Below, piece after piece: positions 44,169-52,728 of a stretch of DNA of 64,000 nt. The stretch comes from Marinobacter nanhaiticus D15-8W (lineage in GTDB: Bacteria; Pseudomonadota; Gammaproteobacteria; Pseudomonadales; Oleiphilaceae), in the NCBI RefSeq assembly GCF_036511935.1, contig NZ_AP028878.1, forward strand, positions 124,001 through 188,000. Direction: 5' to 3'. How positions within the stretch are numbered: the first letter of the stretch is position 1; each line of letters opens with the position of its first letter. The translations under genes and the position numbers were made by a program. Below the pieces are notes generated by a model. The model saw only the letters and a list, made by a program, of their open reading frames with translations. It was not told the origin of the DNA and ran no database searches.

Positions 44169-44693
44169 ATGCGAACCAACCTAATCCTTATCGGCATGCC
44201 GGGCTCCGGCAAGAGCACCGTCGGTGTACTGCTGGCCAAGCAGGCGGCGATGAATTTCGTGGATACGGACCTACTGATCCAGTCGGCGGAGGGGCGCACC
44301 CTGCAGGACATCGTCGACCATGATGGCTACGATGCCCTCCGCCATATCGAGGAGCGGGTGCTGTGCCAGGTCGATGAGCACGGCAGTGTGATCTCCACCG
44401 GCGGCAGTGCCGTCTACAGCGAAAAGGCCATGGCCCATCTCAAACAGCAAGGCATCGTTGTCTTTCTCAATGTCTCATTGGCAACGGTGAAGAAGCGAAT
44501 TGGCGACTACAGCCTGCGGGGCATCTCCAAGCGGCCGGACCAGACGCTGGAGGAACTGTTCGAGGAGCGTTACGCACTCTACAACCGGTACGCCGATATG
44601 GTGATCGACTGCGACGCGCTGACCCAGGACCAGGCCTGCCAGTCAGTCATGGATCAGTTGCCAGAGACCGTTCGCTCACCGGAACATCACTGA
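44169..44693 (+). CDS. Shikimate kinase-like P-loop kinase
   Basis: The product is 174 residues with Walker A GMPGSGKSTVG and the adenylate-kinase-like fold of shikimate kinases, including FVDTDLLIQ. The substrate-binding GGG is GGS (VISTGGSAVYSE) and the shikimate-contact Arg region is altered (LRHIEERVL), so shikimate may not be the substrate. A lid with RGISKRPDQTL is present. An in-frame ATG at 44130 would add 13 residues. The gene sits away from aroB, the usual aroK neighbour, and is followed by a lipoprotein gene 1 bp later. Probably a paralogue of aroK. Confidence 0.78.
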   Translation: MRTNLILIGMPGSGKSTVGVLLAKQAAMNFVDTDLLIQSAEGRTLQDIVDHDGYDALRHIEERVLCQVDEHGSVISTGGSAVYSEKAMAHLKQQGIVVFLNVSLATVKKRIGDYSLRGISKRPDQTLEELFEERYALYNRYADMVIDCDALTQDQACQSVMDQLPETVRSPEHH

Positions 44694-44694
44694 T

Positions 44695-45024
44695 ATGTCC
44701 CGACTACGGTTTGGGGTGGTCGTGCTACTCCTGGCCCTGTCCGGGTGCCAAACCCTGGGGTCCAGCGAGGAACGGCGCATCGGCGAAATGGTTCAATCCA
44801 TCGAAGCCGCCATCGCCGCGCCGGGGGATCCCGAATCCTTGGCAACGGTGGCCCGCTACGGAACCGATACCCGCTACTACGTCATGATTCGCGGATGGCT
44901 GGTGCAGGAACTACGGGGTGTGGAAAGTCAGCTTGAGGCCAGCCGGGATTCGCAACTGAAGGCAGAATTCCAGCAAAAGGCGGATTTTCTCCGCTCGGCA
45001 ATCCGCCGCATCGATCTCGAATAA
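44695..45024 (+). CDS. Small lipoprotein, unknown function
   Basis: This 109-residue precursor has the lipobox ALSGC (Cys at residue 19). The mature part is a single helical domain with charged surface (EMVQSIEAAIAAPGD, then LKAEFQQKADFLRSAIRRID). No family was recognised. It is one base from the kinase-like gene, so co-transcribed. Confidence 0.72.
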   Translation: MSRLRFGVVVLLLALSGCQTLGSSEERRIGEMVQSIEAAIAAPGDPESLATVARYGTDTRYYVMIRGWLVQELRGVESQLEASRDSQLKAEFQQKADFLRSAIRRIDLE

Positions 45025-45037
45025 TTTGCCGATGCCA

Positions 45038-45075
45038 TGCGTGGTCCACCTCTACGTGCGTGGTCCACCTCTAAT
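45038..45075. repeat. 19-bp tandem duplication
   Basis: TGCGTGGTCCACCTCTACG is followed directly by TGCGTGGTCCACCTCTAAT, identical over the first 17 bases. It lies in the gap between two convergent genes and looks like a local replication slip. No function is apparent. Confidence 0.6.
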
Positions 45076-45187
45076 GGGATGCCAGGCGTTTACGTTCTAA
45101 TACGGTCTTTGTCTTGCGCGCGATATCGGTGCGGGATTGTCGCTGCTCACCCAGGGATCGATGAGTCGGGCGAGCAGCGGTTAGAGC

Positions 45188-47332
45188 CTAGTCAGGAATG
45201 CGCACCTGGTCGTCCTCGAACAGGATGCGATCACCTTCGGCGGGTGTGGCCTGGATCGGCGGCACGTTGGTGGCGGTCAGCGTCGGCGCGCCCGTACCAC
45301 GGGGTGTCGTGCGGACCACCTGGCTGGGCGGCAGTGCGACACCGTCCTTCAGGTGGGCGTACACCAGGTCCAGCGCCTGGAAGTAGTAGCGGTGCAGCGG
45401 CACATAGAGCGCGTCGAAACCCGGAAAGGCATTGAACGCATCCAGGTGGTGGGCGTTGAGCACTTCGTAATAGCGCAGTCCGCTGTCGCCGCCTTCCACA
45501 GTCTGGTTCAGGCCGAAATAGGGCCGCGAGGTATGGTTGATCGGCAGGACCGCATCGGAACGGCCGGTGACGAAAATCGTTGGCTTACCCCGCAGGTTAC
45601 CGCTGGCGCGGATGTCTACAATGCCTGCAGCAATGGCCCCCGATTGTTCGGCCAACAGGCTGGACAGCAGACCCCCGCTGATCGGGTCGCGGCCTTCGGC
45701 CAGGCCCTGCAGGCACAGCAGTGCGTCCAGACCGTAGTCTTGAATACCGCTGCTGGGTGAGGTGCTGAGTTTCAGGTCGGTCGGTACGCCGGTAGCGCCG
45801 TCGTACACCTGGTTCACGCCGCCGGTGGGCGGTATGCCGTTACTGGTGGCGAACAGCAGTTCCTCGGACACCTGTGCCAGGGGGACGACCGCACCAGTTG
45901 TGGCATCCGTGGCGGCCAGGCTCAGTCCGCACACCCGGTCCTCGACGCCGAACTGACCGTAAGCGTTGGCGTAGGTCATGGAGATGCTCTGGGCCACGGC
46001 CGCACCGAAATGGCTCGGCGCCACCAGGTTCTGTTCCGGCTGGATGCCGAATTCCTCTTCCAGTATGCGCTGGGCGTCCGCGGCCTGGGCGTCCACATCG
46101 GCGCCGATGACCAGGCCCTTGTTGAACAGGGACGTACAGATATTCTCGTCTACGTCGAAATCATTGAGGGCATCGTTGAAGGGAGCAGAATCCCTGGTGC
46201 CCGGCGCCAGGTTGGCGCAGCCCTGGTAGACCGCAATAGCAGTGGTGTAGTCCAGCAGACTGCGGCTGTGCTCGGTGATGACCGGGCCGTCGCCCTGGCG
46301 GATGGTGAAGCTCGTGTTGACGGTTGGATTGACGTTGGGTTCGGAGACGGCGACGCCATCGATCAGGCCGTCCTCATCCTGTTCTGCGGCCCGCACGGAC
46401 GCCCCGCCGCCGTTGGATACGGATGAGGCAATGACCAGCGTGTTTTCAGGCGTTACGGTGACCAGGCGATCGCCGTCATCGGTCTCCTCGCCGAAGCGCT
46501 CGTTGAGGATGTAGAAGCCGAACTCGATGGACGCGAGCACATATTGCCCCCAGTCTGCCTCGGGATTGGTTTTGGAATGGGCATGCTTGAAGGCGAACCG
46601 GTCCGGCCAATTGCTGTTGAAGGTGGCCCGTTCGCTGGCTTCGAGATCGCTCTCGAACTGGACATCGACATTTTCGTTGGTGGTGAGCTGCCCGCGCATG
46701 TCCTGCGCCGCGCCGGTTTCCATATTGAACGATCCGGTGCCGGAGCCCTTATCGGTGTAGACTACCGCACAGCCCTTCTTCAGGCCCCATTCGCCGGCGG
46801 TGCCAATGGCGCCGTAGATGCCGCGGGAACCGGAGGACGGCGCGGTCACCATGCAGGAAGCGGCAGGGTCATAGCTGTCCGGAATCTGCACCATGACGGT
46901 CACCGGCACCTCGGCCTCGTCGAGGCGGATATAGGCCAGGTACTCATCGCCGGGGATCATGCCCTCGGCGTCATCCGCATCCACCTGCGGGCCGAACAAG
47001 TTGCCGTAACCACCGCCGGCACTGGTATCCACCAGGGCCCGGTAGTTGTTGTAGATCGCCAGGGTGCGAAGCTCCTCGGCGGTGGGGTTGATCGGATCGG
47101 CGGGCGTGGGCGCGGTAGCGCTGGCCAGGCCGCTGGCCCCGAGACCGGCGGTCAGCAGGTCGTTGCTGGCGCCGTCATAGCGGGTGTGCTGGATATTGCC
47201 GCTGACGACATCCGGTCGGACGTTGATGACGCCGTCCGGGCCGTCGTCGTCATCGTCGCCACAGGCGGTCAGGCCCAGGCAAAGCGAGCCGACCAGGGCG
47301 CAGATCAGCAGTTTCTGGTAGCTGGGGGTCAT
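45188..47332 (-). CDS. D-(-)-3-hydroxybutyrate oligomer hydrolase
   Basis: This 714-residue exported lipoprotein-like protein (lipobox LTAC near residue 24, then an Asp-rich linker) resembles 3-hydroxybutyrate oligomer hydrolases (EC 3.1.1.22). The catalytic Ser region reads [14 protein letters not shown] near residues 301-314. A late [21 protein letters not shown] and [14 protein letters not shown] supply probable Asp and His of the triad. The enzyme cleaves short oligomers released by PHB depolymerase to monomers. The depolymerase gene lies upstream on the same strand 93 bp away, so the two likely work in series. GAGGAAAA precedes the ATG. Confidence 0.87.
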   Translation of the reverse strand: MTPSYQKLLICALVGSLCLGLTACGDDDDDGPDGVINVRPDVVSGNIQHTRYDGASNDLLTAGLGASGLASATAPTPADPINPTAEELRTLAIYNNYRALVDTSAGGGYGNLFGPQVDADDAEGMIPGDEYLAYIRLDEAEVPVTVMVQIPDSYDPAASCMVTAPSSGSRGIYGAIGTAGEWGLKKGCAVVYTDKGSGTGSFNMETGAAQDMRGQLTTNENVDVQFESDLEASERATFNSNWPDRFAFKHAHSKTNPEADWGQYVLASIEFGFYILNERFGEETDDGDRLVTVTPENTLVIASSVSNGGGASVRAAEQDEDGLIDGVAVSEPNVNPTVNTSFTIRQGDGPVITEHSRSLLDYTTAIAVYQGCANLAPGTRDSAPFNDALNDFDVDENICTSLFNKGLVIGADVDAQAADAQRILEEEFGIQPEQNLVAPSHFGAAVAQSISMTYANAYGQFGVEDRVCGLSLAATDATTGAVVPLAQVSEELLFATSNGIPPTGGVNQVYDGATGVPTDLKLSTSPSSGIQDYGLDALLCLQGLAEGRDPISGGLLSSLLAEQSGAIAAGIVDIRASGNLRGKPTIFVTGRSDAVLPINHTSRPYFGLNQTVEGGDSGLRYYEVLNAHHLDAFNAFPGFDALYVPLHRYYFQALDLVYAHLKDGVALPPSQVVRTTPRGTGAPTLTATNVPPIQATPAEGDRILFEDDQVRIPD

Positions 47333-47425
47333 GGTGGTTTTCCTCGGTGTTGTTATTGTTCGGCCGCCCTGCAGCCGGCCTCGAAGCTGGCTGCAGGGGC
47401 GTCCTTTCCTTTCGCGGTTGCCGGT

Positions 47426-49126
47426 TTACGGACACTGCCCCGCTTCGAAGACACCGGAGCTGGATTCCCGAACCCAGGTATAACTGCCGGAAATCTGGCC
47501 CAGGGCACCGTCACCGCCCACGGTGTAGTAGCCCATCTGGTAGTAGGCCCGGCCGGCGGACTGGTGCTGCAGGTTGGTGCCGTACCAGTCTTCGCAGGTC
47601 TGGCCGTCGCCACCGCCCTCGCCGGCACGGCAGGCTTGGGGTTCGGCGGCATACCAGGTGCCGGGTTCGCCCTGGTACAGCGTGACGGAGGACCAGGTGT
47701 CGAATGAGGCGCCGATATCCTGCTGGTCGGTCAACGAGAAGGCGCGCAGGCTGGAGGTCCCGCCGGCGACCGCGCGGCCTGCCGTGATGTGGGCGCTGGG
47801 AGAGGCGGATGCGGTATCGCAGGTGACATCCGGTGCGCTCGGATCGATCACGGTGACCGTGCGGGTCCGACTGACGGTGTTGCCGTCGGAATCCGTGGCC
47901 TCATACGTACAGGTATAGTCCCCCTCGGTGCTGGTATCCACGCTGGAACAATCGGCATCGACACTGAGGCTGCCGTCTTCCTGATCGGTGGCGCTGGCGC
48001 CGGGATCGCTAAAGCTTTCGCCCAGCTCGATTTCCATCGGGTTGTCCCCCTGGAGGGTCAACGTAGGTGAGCCGTTACTACCGCCGGAGCCATTGCGGCT
48101 GTGGCGGTTGAAGAAATCCCAGATGATGTCCGGGTAGCTGGGGCCGGCACGGACCGCCCAGGCGCCTTCGTTGCCGTCCTCGCCGCCGACCCAGTAATGG
48201 CCGTGGTTGGTATCGGTGCTATTGGCGGTGTTTTGCGGCCCGTCGAAGAAGACCGTTTCGACGATGGAGCGGCCGTTGCCGGTGCCGTAGCGGGTGTGCA
48301 TGCAGTTGTAGTTGTTCTGGTAATAGGGGCTGCAGGCGGCCTGGCTCTGCTGGGCCTCGGCTGGGGTGTCGTGGCTGGCGTCGCCGAACACCTGCAGGTG
48401 TGCATCGCGGATATTGCGTCCGGCGGGCTGGATCACCGTGCAGTCGTTGTTGCTCTGCAAAACCATCATCGGGATGGGGTAGGTATCGTCCAGCTCCGCC
48501 TCCATGTCGCTCGCCACCTGGCTGACGCTGTGGAAGGTGGCATAACCTGGGCACTGGCCGGACAGGGAGACCGAAGCGGCATCCTCGCCGTAAGGCAGGC
48601 CCGAGGCGGAGGCGGTAGCAGCCCAGTATTCGTTGTGTGCGACGGCGGCGACGACGGCCATGGCGCCGCCGGAGGACAGGCCGGTGATGTATCGTCGGTT
48701 GGGATCGACGCTGTACTGCGCTTCCACGGTCTGGCCGATGCGTACCAAATCCTGGGGTTCACCGGAGCTTTCGTGCTGGTGCTGGTCGAACCAGAAGCCC
48801 CAGCAGTTCTGGTTGCGCAGGCCGTCGTAGCTGGTGATAAATGGCGTCACCAGGATAAAGCCGTACTGGTCGGCGGCGGCCTGCAGGCCCCATTCGTTCA
48901 AGGCATTGGCCTGGGTCTGGCTGCACCCGTGCAGGGCCATCACCATCGGTGCGGGGGTGGTGAGGTTATCGGGAATATAGACTTGGTATTGGCGGTCCCG
49001 GGAGGCGGCATAGCTGCCGGCCGGGAGGGTGTTGGAGGTCACGGTGCCGGCCTGGACCGACGTCACCGCGGTGACCATCGCAATGGCGACCGTCGCGGCG
49101 ACCGCGAGCAAACCTCGGATCGTCAT
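47426..49126 (-). CDS. phaZ: Extracellular poly(3-hydroxybutyrate) depolymerase
   Basis: The protein has 566 residues with a signal peptide over about 1-26. The catalytic domain (about 30-345) holds the oxyanion His66 (ALHGCSQ) N-terminal to the lipase box G149-L-S151-S-G153, with DQHQHESSGEPQD between them. A linker is followed by a DUF5011-like immunoglobulin domain (about 353-430; ELGESFSDPGASATDQEDGS). A C-terminal domain of about 130 residues, rich in Trp, Tyr and Gly, resembles a polymer- or chitin-binding module. It should hydrolyse extracellular PHB released by other cells. GGAG precedes the ATG by 8 nt. It could also act on related polyesters. Confidence 0.88.
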   Translation of the reverse strand: MTIRGLLAVAATVAIAMVTAVTSVQAGTVTSNTLPAGSYAASRDRQYQVYIPDNLTTPAPMVMALHGCSQTQANALNEWGLQAAADQYGFILVTPFITSYDGLRNQNCWGFWFDQHQHESSGEPQDLVRIGQTVEAQYSVDPNRRYITGLSSGGAMAVVAAVAHNEYWAATASASGLPYGEDAASVSLSGQCPGYATFHSVSQVASDMEAELDDTYPIPMMVLQSNNDCTVIQPAGRNIRDAHLQVFGDASHDTPAEAQQSQAACSPYYQNNYNCMHTRYGTGNGRSIVETVFFDGPQNTANSTDTNHGHYWVGGEDGNEGAWAVRAGPSYPDIIWDFFNRHSRNGSGGSNGSPTLTLQGDNPMEIELGESFSDPGASATDQEDGSLSVDADCSSVDTSTEGDYTCTYEATDSDGNTVSRTRTVTVIDPSAPDVTCDTASASPSAHITAGRAVAGGTSSLRAFSLTDQQDIGASFDTWSSVTLYQGEPGTWYAAEPQACRAGEGGGDGQTCEDWYGTNLQHQSAGRAYYQMGYYTVGGDGALGQISGSYTWVRESSSGVFEAGQCP

Positions 49127-49436
49127 GGCATTTCTCCTTCCTGTCTTGTTTTTGTTAGGAATGGGCCTGGGCTTGAGCCCCGGCGAGAAGGCTTATGCGT
49201 ATGCTGTGCCAAGAATAAAAATCGATTTAATACAGAAGGTTAAGATGGCTCTCGATTTTCTGGTTAAAAAGTATCCGGAAATCCGGACAACGTTAAGTGG
49301 TTGATATGGGCCGGGATGGCTTGGTAGGCGTGGGGTTTGGCGGGTTGGCGTTGTGTCCGGTTGTTCAGACAGTGTTCGGGTTTCCGGACAGTTTTGGTTT
49401 TGGGCGGATTATTTGAAGATTGGGGGTAGGGTGGTG
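49127..49436. promoter_or_regulatory. Promoter region of phaZ with CCGGA repeats
   Basis: This intergenic region is AT-rich near 49206-49250. It contains repeated TGTCCGG-type words: ATCCGGAAATCCGGACAAC near 49271-49289, TGTCCGGTT near 49354-49362 and TTTCCGGACA near 49381-49390. The repeated half-sites could be binding sites for a regulator of PHB use. No consensus promoter was fixed. Confidence 0.4.
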
Positions 49437-49546
49437 GGAGGTGGATGCGCGCCCTCGCTTACGTTGTCCTGGATGGCCGTCCGTGGCCAACCATGACAAC
49501 CGGGACGTCCCTGTCCCTCCTTCAGCGAGGGCGCCCATCCACCTCC
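49437..49546. repeat. 110-bp palindromic element with 23-bp arms
   Basis: The left arm 49437-49459 and right arm 49524-49546 are inverted copies of a 23-mer (GGAGGTGGATG, one variable base, GCGCCCTCGCT) that differ at one position. The 64-bp centre holds minor stems such as GGCC-GTCCGT-GGCC and TTGTC/GACAA. It lies just after the stop of the symporter gene. It may be a miniature transposable or REP-like element, or a long terminator-like hairpin. Only one copy is in the window. Confidence 0.6.
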
Positions 49547-49569
49547 TTCGAGTCTCGAGGAATTCGCCA

Positions 49570-50937
49570 TTAGGTTTGGCGCGGGCGTAGGAGGCTGACG
49601 CCGACACTCACAGCGGCTGAAGCAACCAAGGCACCGACAAACGGCGCCAGCGTCGGCACGCCTCCCGGGAAACTCGCCACCTGCATCCCCATCACGAAAC
49701 TGCCGGTTTCGATCCAGCCGGGCAAAACGGCGCCAAACAAACCCGCGACAGCGCCCCAGACGGCGGCTTCGGTGGTCATGCGTGACCAGAGGCCCATTAG
49801 TACGGGTATGACAGCTGTGGCACAGAGCAGGTCGGCGATGAGGAACAGGCGCAGAACCGAATAACCCTGCAAGGCAATAAGCACGACAGGGACCATCAAA
49901 CCCACCGTGATCCAGCGCGCGGCGCTCAGCGAGAGCCCGCTCTTTTCCGTCACCGCGAGGGACGCAAGACCGTTCTGCAGGGTGTCGACGGAGGACGCGA
50001 CCAGTGTTAATGCCAGGATGAGGGCGACCAGGGCGAGCCAATCCGGGGCCTGGCTGAGCAGCGCGAAGAAGGGAATGGGCGGTGAGCCGAGGTCGACGCC
50101 GCTCATGGCGGCGGTAACGCCCAGGCCTCCAACCAGGGCCACGACGGCAATGGTGATGACACCGCCAAGGATGGCCCCCTGGCCTAATGCCGCGCCATCC
50201 CGCGCGGCCCAGACCCGTTGCCAATAACCCTGGTGGAACAGGTTGGCGGCCGTCACTGCCAACACCAGCGTCAGCGCCACACCTAACGCGCTACCGATGG
50301 GCGCTGAAGGCATCGGTGTACGATCCACCGGGCTGGGCAACCCCGGCAGCGCGACAAAGCCCACGACCAGGATCAGCCCGACCAGCAATAGCGCCTGCCA
50401 GCGGTCGGTCACCAGGCTGGCCCGGAGTCCACCCCAGGCGGTATAGATCAAGGTGGCCCCGGCAACGCCCAGGATGGCGACGTTGCCGTTGAGATCCGTC
50501 AGCAGTCCGGTGATGGCGCCCACGGCGGTCAGTTCTGCGGTCAGGAAGCAGAGCATGTAGAGTACGGAGATCAGCGCCACCCAGCGGCGCATACCGGTGC
50601 CGTAGCAGGTCTGGGCGAACTCGCCGATGCTGCGGCCGTGTGGCAGGTGGCGTCGAATGGCAGGGCCGCAGAAGGCAAATACGATAAAGGGCAGTGCGGC
50701 GCCAAGGGCATAACCGGCCAGACCGATGGGGCCGACCAGTGCCCCCACTTCAGGCGGGGCAAAGAGAATCCAGCCACCCATGCCCGAGGCCAGGAACGAT
50801 AGCCCCAATGCTCGGGCCCCTTGGGAGTTGCGGGCGGTAACATAGTCATCGAGGCCGCCATCGGCGACCCGGGCGCGCAGGCCCAGCCAGGTAAACGTAA
50901 TCAGTGCGACCGCAACGGCCGCTACGGTAAAGATCAT
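49570..50937 (-). CDS. SSS-family sodium symporter under TPP riboswitch control (ThiV-like)
   Basis: This 455-residue protein has about thirteen transmembrane helices in the sodium:solute symporter (PanF/PutP) pattern, for example GLSFLASGMGGWILFAPPEVGAL (first half cited) and GRSIGEFAQTCYG, with the later TLVASSVDTLQNGLASL. By the general family level its substrate could be an amino acid or vitamin. The TPP riboswitch directly before it makes thiamine or a pyrimidine precursor the likely cargo, matching the ThiV transporters predicted from THI-element regulons. That substrate is inferred from context, not from residues. No other thi gene is adjacent. Confidence 0.85.
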   Translation of the reverse strand: MIFTVAAVAVALITFTWLGLRARVADGGLDDYVTARNSQGARALGLSFLASGMGGWILFAPPEVGALVGPIGLAGYALGAALPFIVFAFCGPAIRRHLPHGRSIGEFAQTCYGTGMRRWVALISVLYMLCFLTAELTAVGAITGLLTDLNGNVAILGVAGATLIYTAWGGLRASLVTDRWQALLLVGLILVVGFVALPGLPSPVDRTPMPSAPIGSALGVALTLVLAVTAANLFHQGYWQRVWAARDGAALGQGAILGGVITIAVVALVGGLGVTAAMSGVDLGSPPIPFFALLSQAPDWLALVALILALTLVASSVDTLQNGLASLAVTEKSGLSLSAARWITVGLMVPVVLIALQGYSVLRLFLIADLLCATAVIPVLMGLWSRMTTEAAVWGAVAGLFGAVLPGWIETGSFVMGMQVASFPGGVPTLAPFVGALVASAAVSVGVSLLRPRQT

Positions 50938-50942
50938 GTCGC

Positions 50943-51052
50943 GCTTCCTCCGCCGGTATCAACCGGATCAGGTTCCAGGGTTTCCTCAGACGCGTCGTTA
51001 AACGACGGCGCTCGATGCCTTCTCAGTCCGCTAGACGGACTCCCCCGGCGAC
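50943..51052 (-). promoter_or_regulatory. TPP (thiamine pyrophosphate) riboswitch
   Basis: Read on the minus strand, GGGGGAGTCC, a hairpin ending GCGGACTGAGA, then CCCTGGAACCTGATCCGG and TTGATACCGGCGGAGGAAG reproduce the conserved THI-box core: CTGAGA, ACCTGA and the GATACCGGCG 3' part. The last conserved bases overlap the ribosome site GGAGGAAG, 6 nt before the symporter ATG, so TPP binding should block translation start. It is the only riboswitch seen in the window. Confidence 0.9.
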
Positions 51053-51215
51053 TCAGTTTGTGAATAGTTCAGGACGGTCCATACTGACACAGATCCGGTT
51101 TTGTCGCGATTGATGTTCATTCGCGCGTGATCGGCTTCGTGACTGGTCTCGTAACGGAAGCGGATAGCACTTGGAGAACAGATCAAGGACATTCAGGCAG
51201 CAGGGAGAAAGTCCC

Positions 51216-52184
51216 ATGGTTTCATTAAGTCAACGTATGGTTTGGGCAGCGTTGCTTTTACTGGCCAGCGCTGTGGCCGTCGCCGCCAATCACGTGAAGG
51301 TGACGCCCTTGGGCGGTCAGGATGGCGAGTTCTGCGCCCTTGATCGCGCCATGGTCTTTGAAGATCCCAACGGCACGCGCATCCTCTACGATGCGGGCCG
51401 CACAGTGGCGGGCGGGGACGATCCCCGGTTGGGCAGCATCGATGTCGTGCTTGTCAGTCACGTCCACGGCGACCACATCGGCGATCGCCATATTCCCAAA
51501 CTGAATGCCGGCAGTTGTGGCAAGCCCGACGCCTCCGTGGATGCGACGCCACTGTCCAACAGCGTGAAAATCGCCATGGCCAAGAACGCCAAGATCGTCA
51601 CCGGTAGCGAGATGCCCCAGTTCTTTGCCGGCAAGCTGCGGTCCGCCGGGGGTAATCCCGAGAATTCAGTTCTGGTGCGCTTCGGTGCCATGGTGGATGT
51701 TGGCGGTGTCGGCATCACGACGGTGCCTGCCGTACACAGCAATGGCCTTGCGCCCTCGTTTATTGGCGGCGAGTTGGCAGAGCGCATGAAGACGGCGGGT
51801 ATCGCGGGCTACGTTGGGCCCCCCACAGGTTACGTTCTCAAGTTCAGCAATGGTCTTGTGGTGTACCTTTCCGGTGATACCGGTGTTACGGCTGAGCAGG
51901 AATCCGTCGTGCGTGACTACTATGGCGCCCGAATGGTTGTGATGAACATTGGCGATACCTATACCACTGGCCCCAAGGAAGCGGCGCATGTGATCAATGA
52001 GATGATCCAGCCGGCCAGCGTCATACCGTCACACGCGAACGAGCCGGCCACGGAAAATGGCAAAGTCCGCGAGGGTACTCGCACGGCCACGTTTACAGAG
52101 GCCAGCAAAGTCCCGGTACATATCCCGTTGAGCGGCCGGACGCTTGCCTTTGATGGTACAGGCAGGTGTGTGGAGGGTTGTTAG
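51216..52184 (+). CDS. Exported MBL-fold metallo-hydrolase
   Basis: This 322-residue protein has a signal peptide over about 1-24 (cut after AVA). The metallo-beta-lactamase motif HVHGDH is at residues 82-87, preceded by DVVLVS, and later parts VHSNGLAPS, GLVVYLSGDTG and VIPSHANEPA supply further metal-site His and Asp. The family includes lactonases and UlaG-like hydrolases; substrate is unknown. It is exported to the periplasm, which is less usual for UlaG-like enzymes. GGGAG lies about 11 nt before the ATG. Confidence 0.82.
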   Translation: MVSLSQRMVWAALLLLASAVAVAANHVKVTPLGGQDGEFCALDRAMVFEDPNGTRILYDAGRTVAGGDDPRLGSIDVVLVSHVHGDHIGDRHIPKLNAGSCGKPDASVDATPLSNSVKIAMAKNAKIVTGSEMPQFFAGKLRSAGGNPENSVLVRFGAMVDVGGVGITTVPAVHSNGLAPSFIGGELAERMKTAGIAGYVGPPTGYVLKFSNGLVVYLSGDTGVTAEQESVVRDYYGARMVVMNIGDTYTTGPKEAAHVINEMIQPASVIPSHANEPATENGKVREGTRTATFTEASKVPVHIPLSGRTLAFDGTGRCVEGC

Positions 52185-52265
52185 AGGTTTGAGTTGGATT
52201 CGCGGTCGGCCGATCCTGCGGTTATGCTTGGTACCGTGTTTCCCCGGGGTAGGTCGGCCATTCCG

Positions 52266-52724
52266 ATGATTGAGGAATTCGATGAGACCGCAATAGCGCT
52301 CGCCTTCACATTTAATGCGGTGGTAACCGCGCTGGCAGTCCTGATTCACTACCAGTGCCTGTCATGGTTGAGTCACCTGGTTCCCGCACTCGGGCTACCC
52401 CACCGCTTTCGTATCGTCGTGGGTGTGTTCGGTGCCCTTCTGGCGCACCTGGCAGAGGTCTGGGTTTTCGGCGCGGCCTTCTACTGGATGAATGCGTCCA
52501 CCGAGTGGGGCCACTTGGGCGGGAACTTCTCCGGATCGCTGCTCGACTGTGTCTACTTTTCCCTCACCACCTTCACCACCGTGGGTTTCGGTGACGTCGA
52601 ACCGTTTGGGTATATCCGGTTCCTGGCGGGTATCGAGGCGCTTACGGGGCTGCTGTTGATCACCTGGAGCGCCTCATTCCTGTTCCTGGAAATGCAGCGC
52701 TTCTGGCGAGATCAAAAGCGTTGA
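52266..52724 (+). CDS. Two-helix potassium channel-like protein
   Basis: The product is 152 residues. Two N-terminal hydrophobic helices (about 8-30 and 48-72) precede a pore helix and the potassium selectivity filter TTVGFGD at 104-110, then a last helix at about 118-140. No cytoplasmic RCK or cyclic-nucleotide domain is present, so it is a minimal Ion_trans_2 channel. It should be tetrameric in the inner membrane. In-frame starts at 52194 (TTG) and 52224 (ATG) are alternatives; none has a strong ribosome site. Confidence 0.83.
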   Translation: MIEEFDETAIALAFTFNAVVTALAVLIHYQCLSWLSHLVPALGLPHRFRIVVGVFGALLAHLAEVWVFGAAFYWMNASTEWGHLGGNFSGSLLDCVYFSLTTFTTVGFGDVEPFGYIRFLAGIEALTGLLLITWSASFLFLEMQRFWRDQKR

Positions 52725-52728
52725 TGGC

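Noticed and set aside
45038..45075. Direct repeat considered as a CRISPR remnant
   Set aside because: The two 19-bp units are adjacent with no spacer and no cas genes are in the window.
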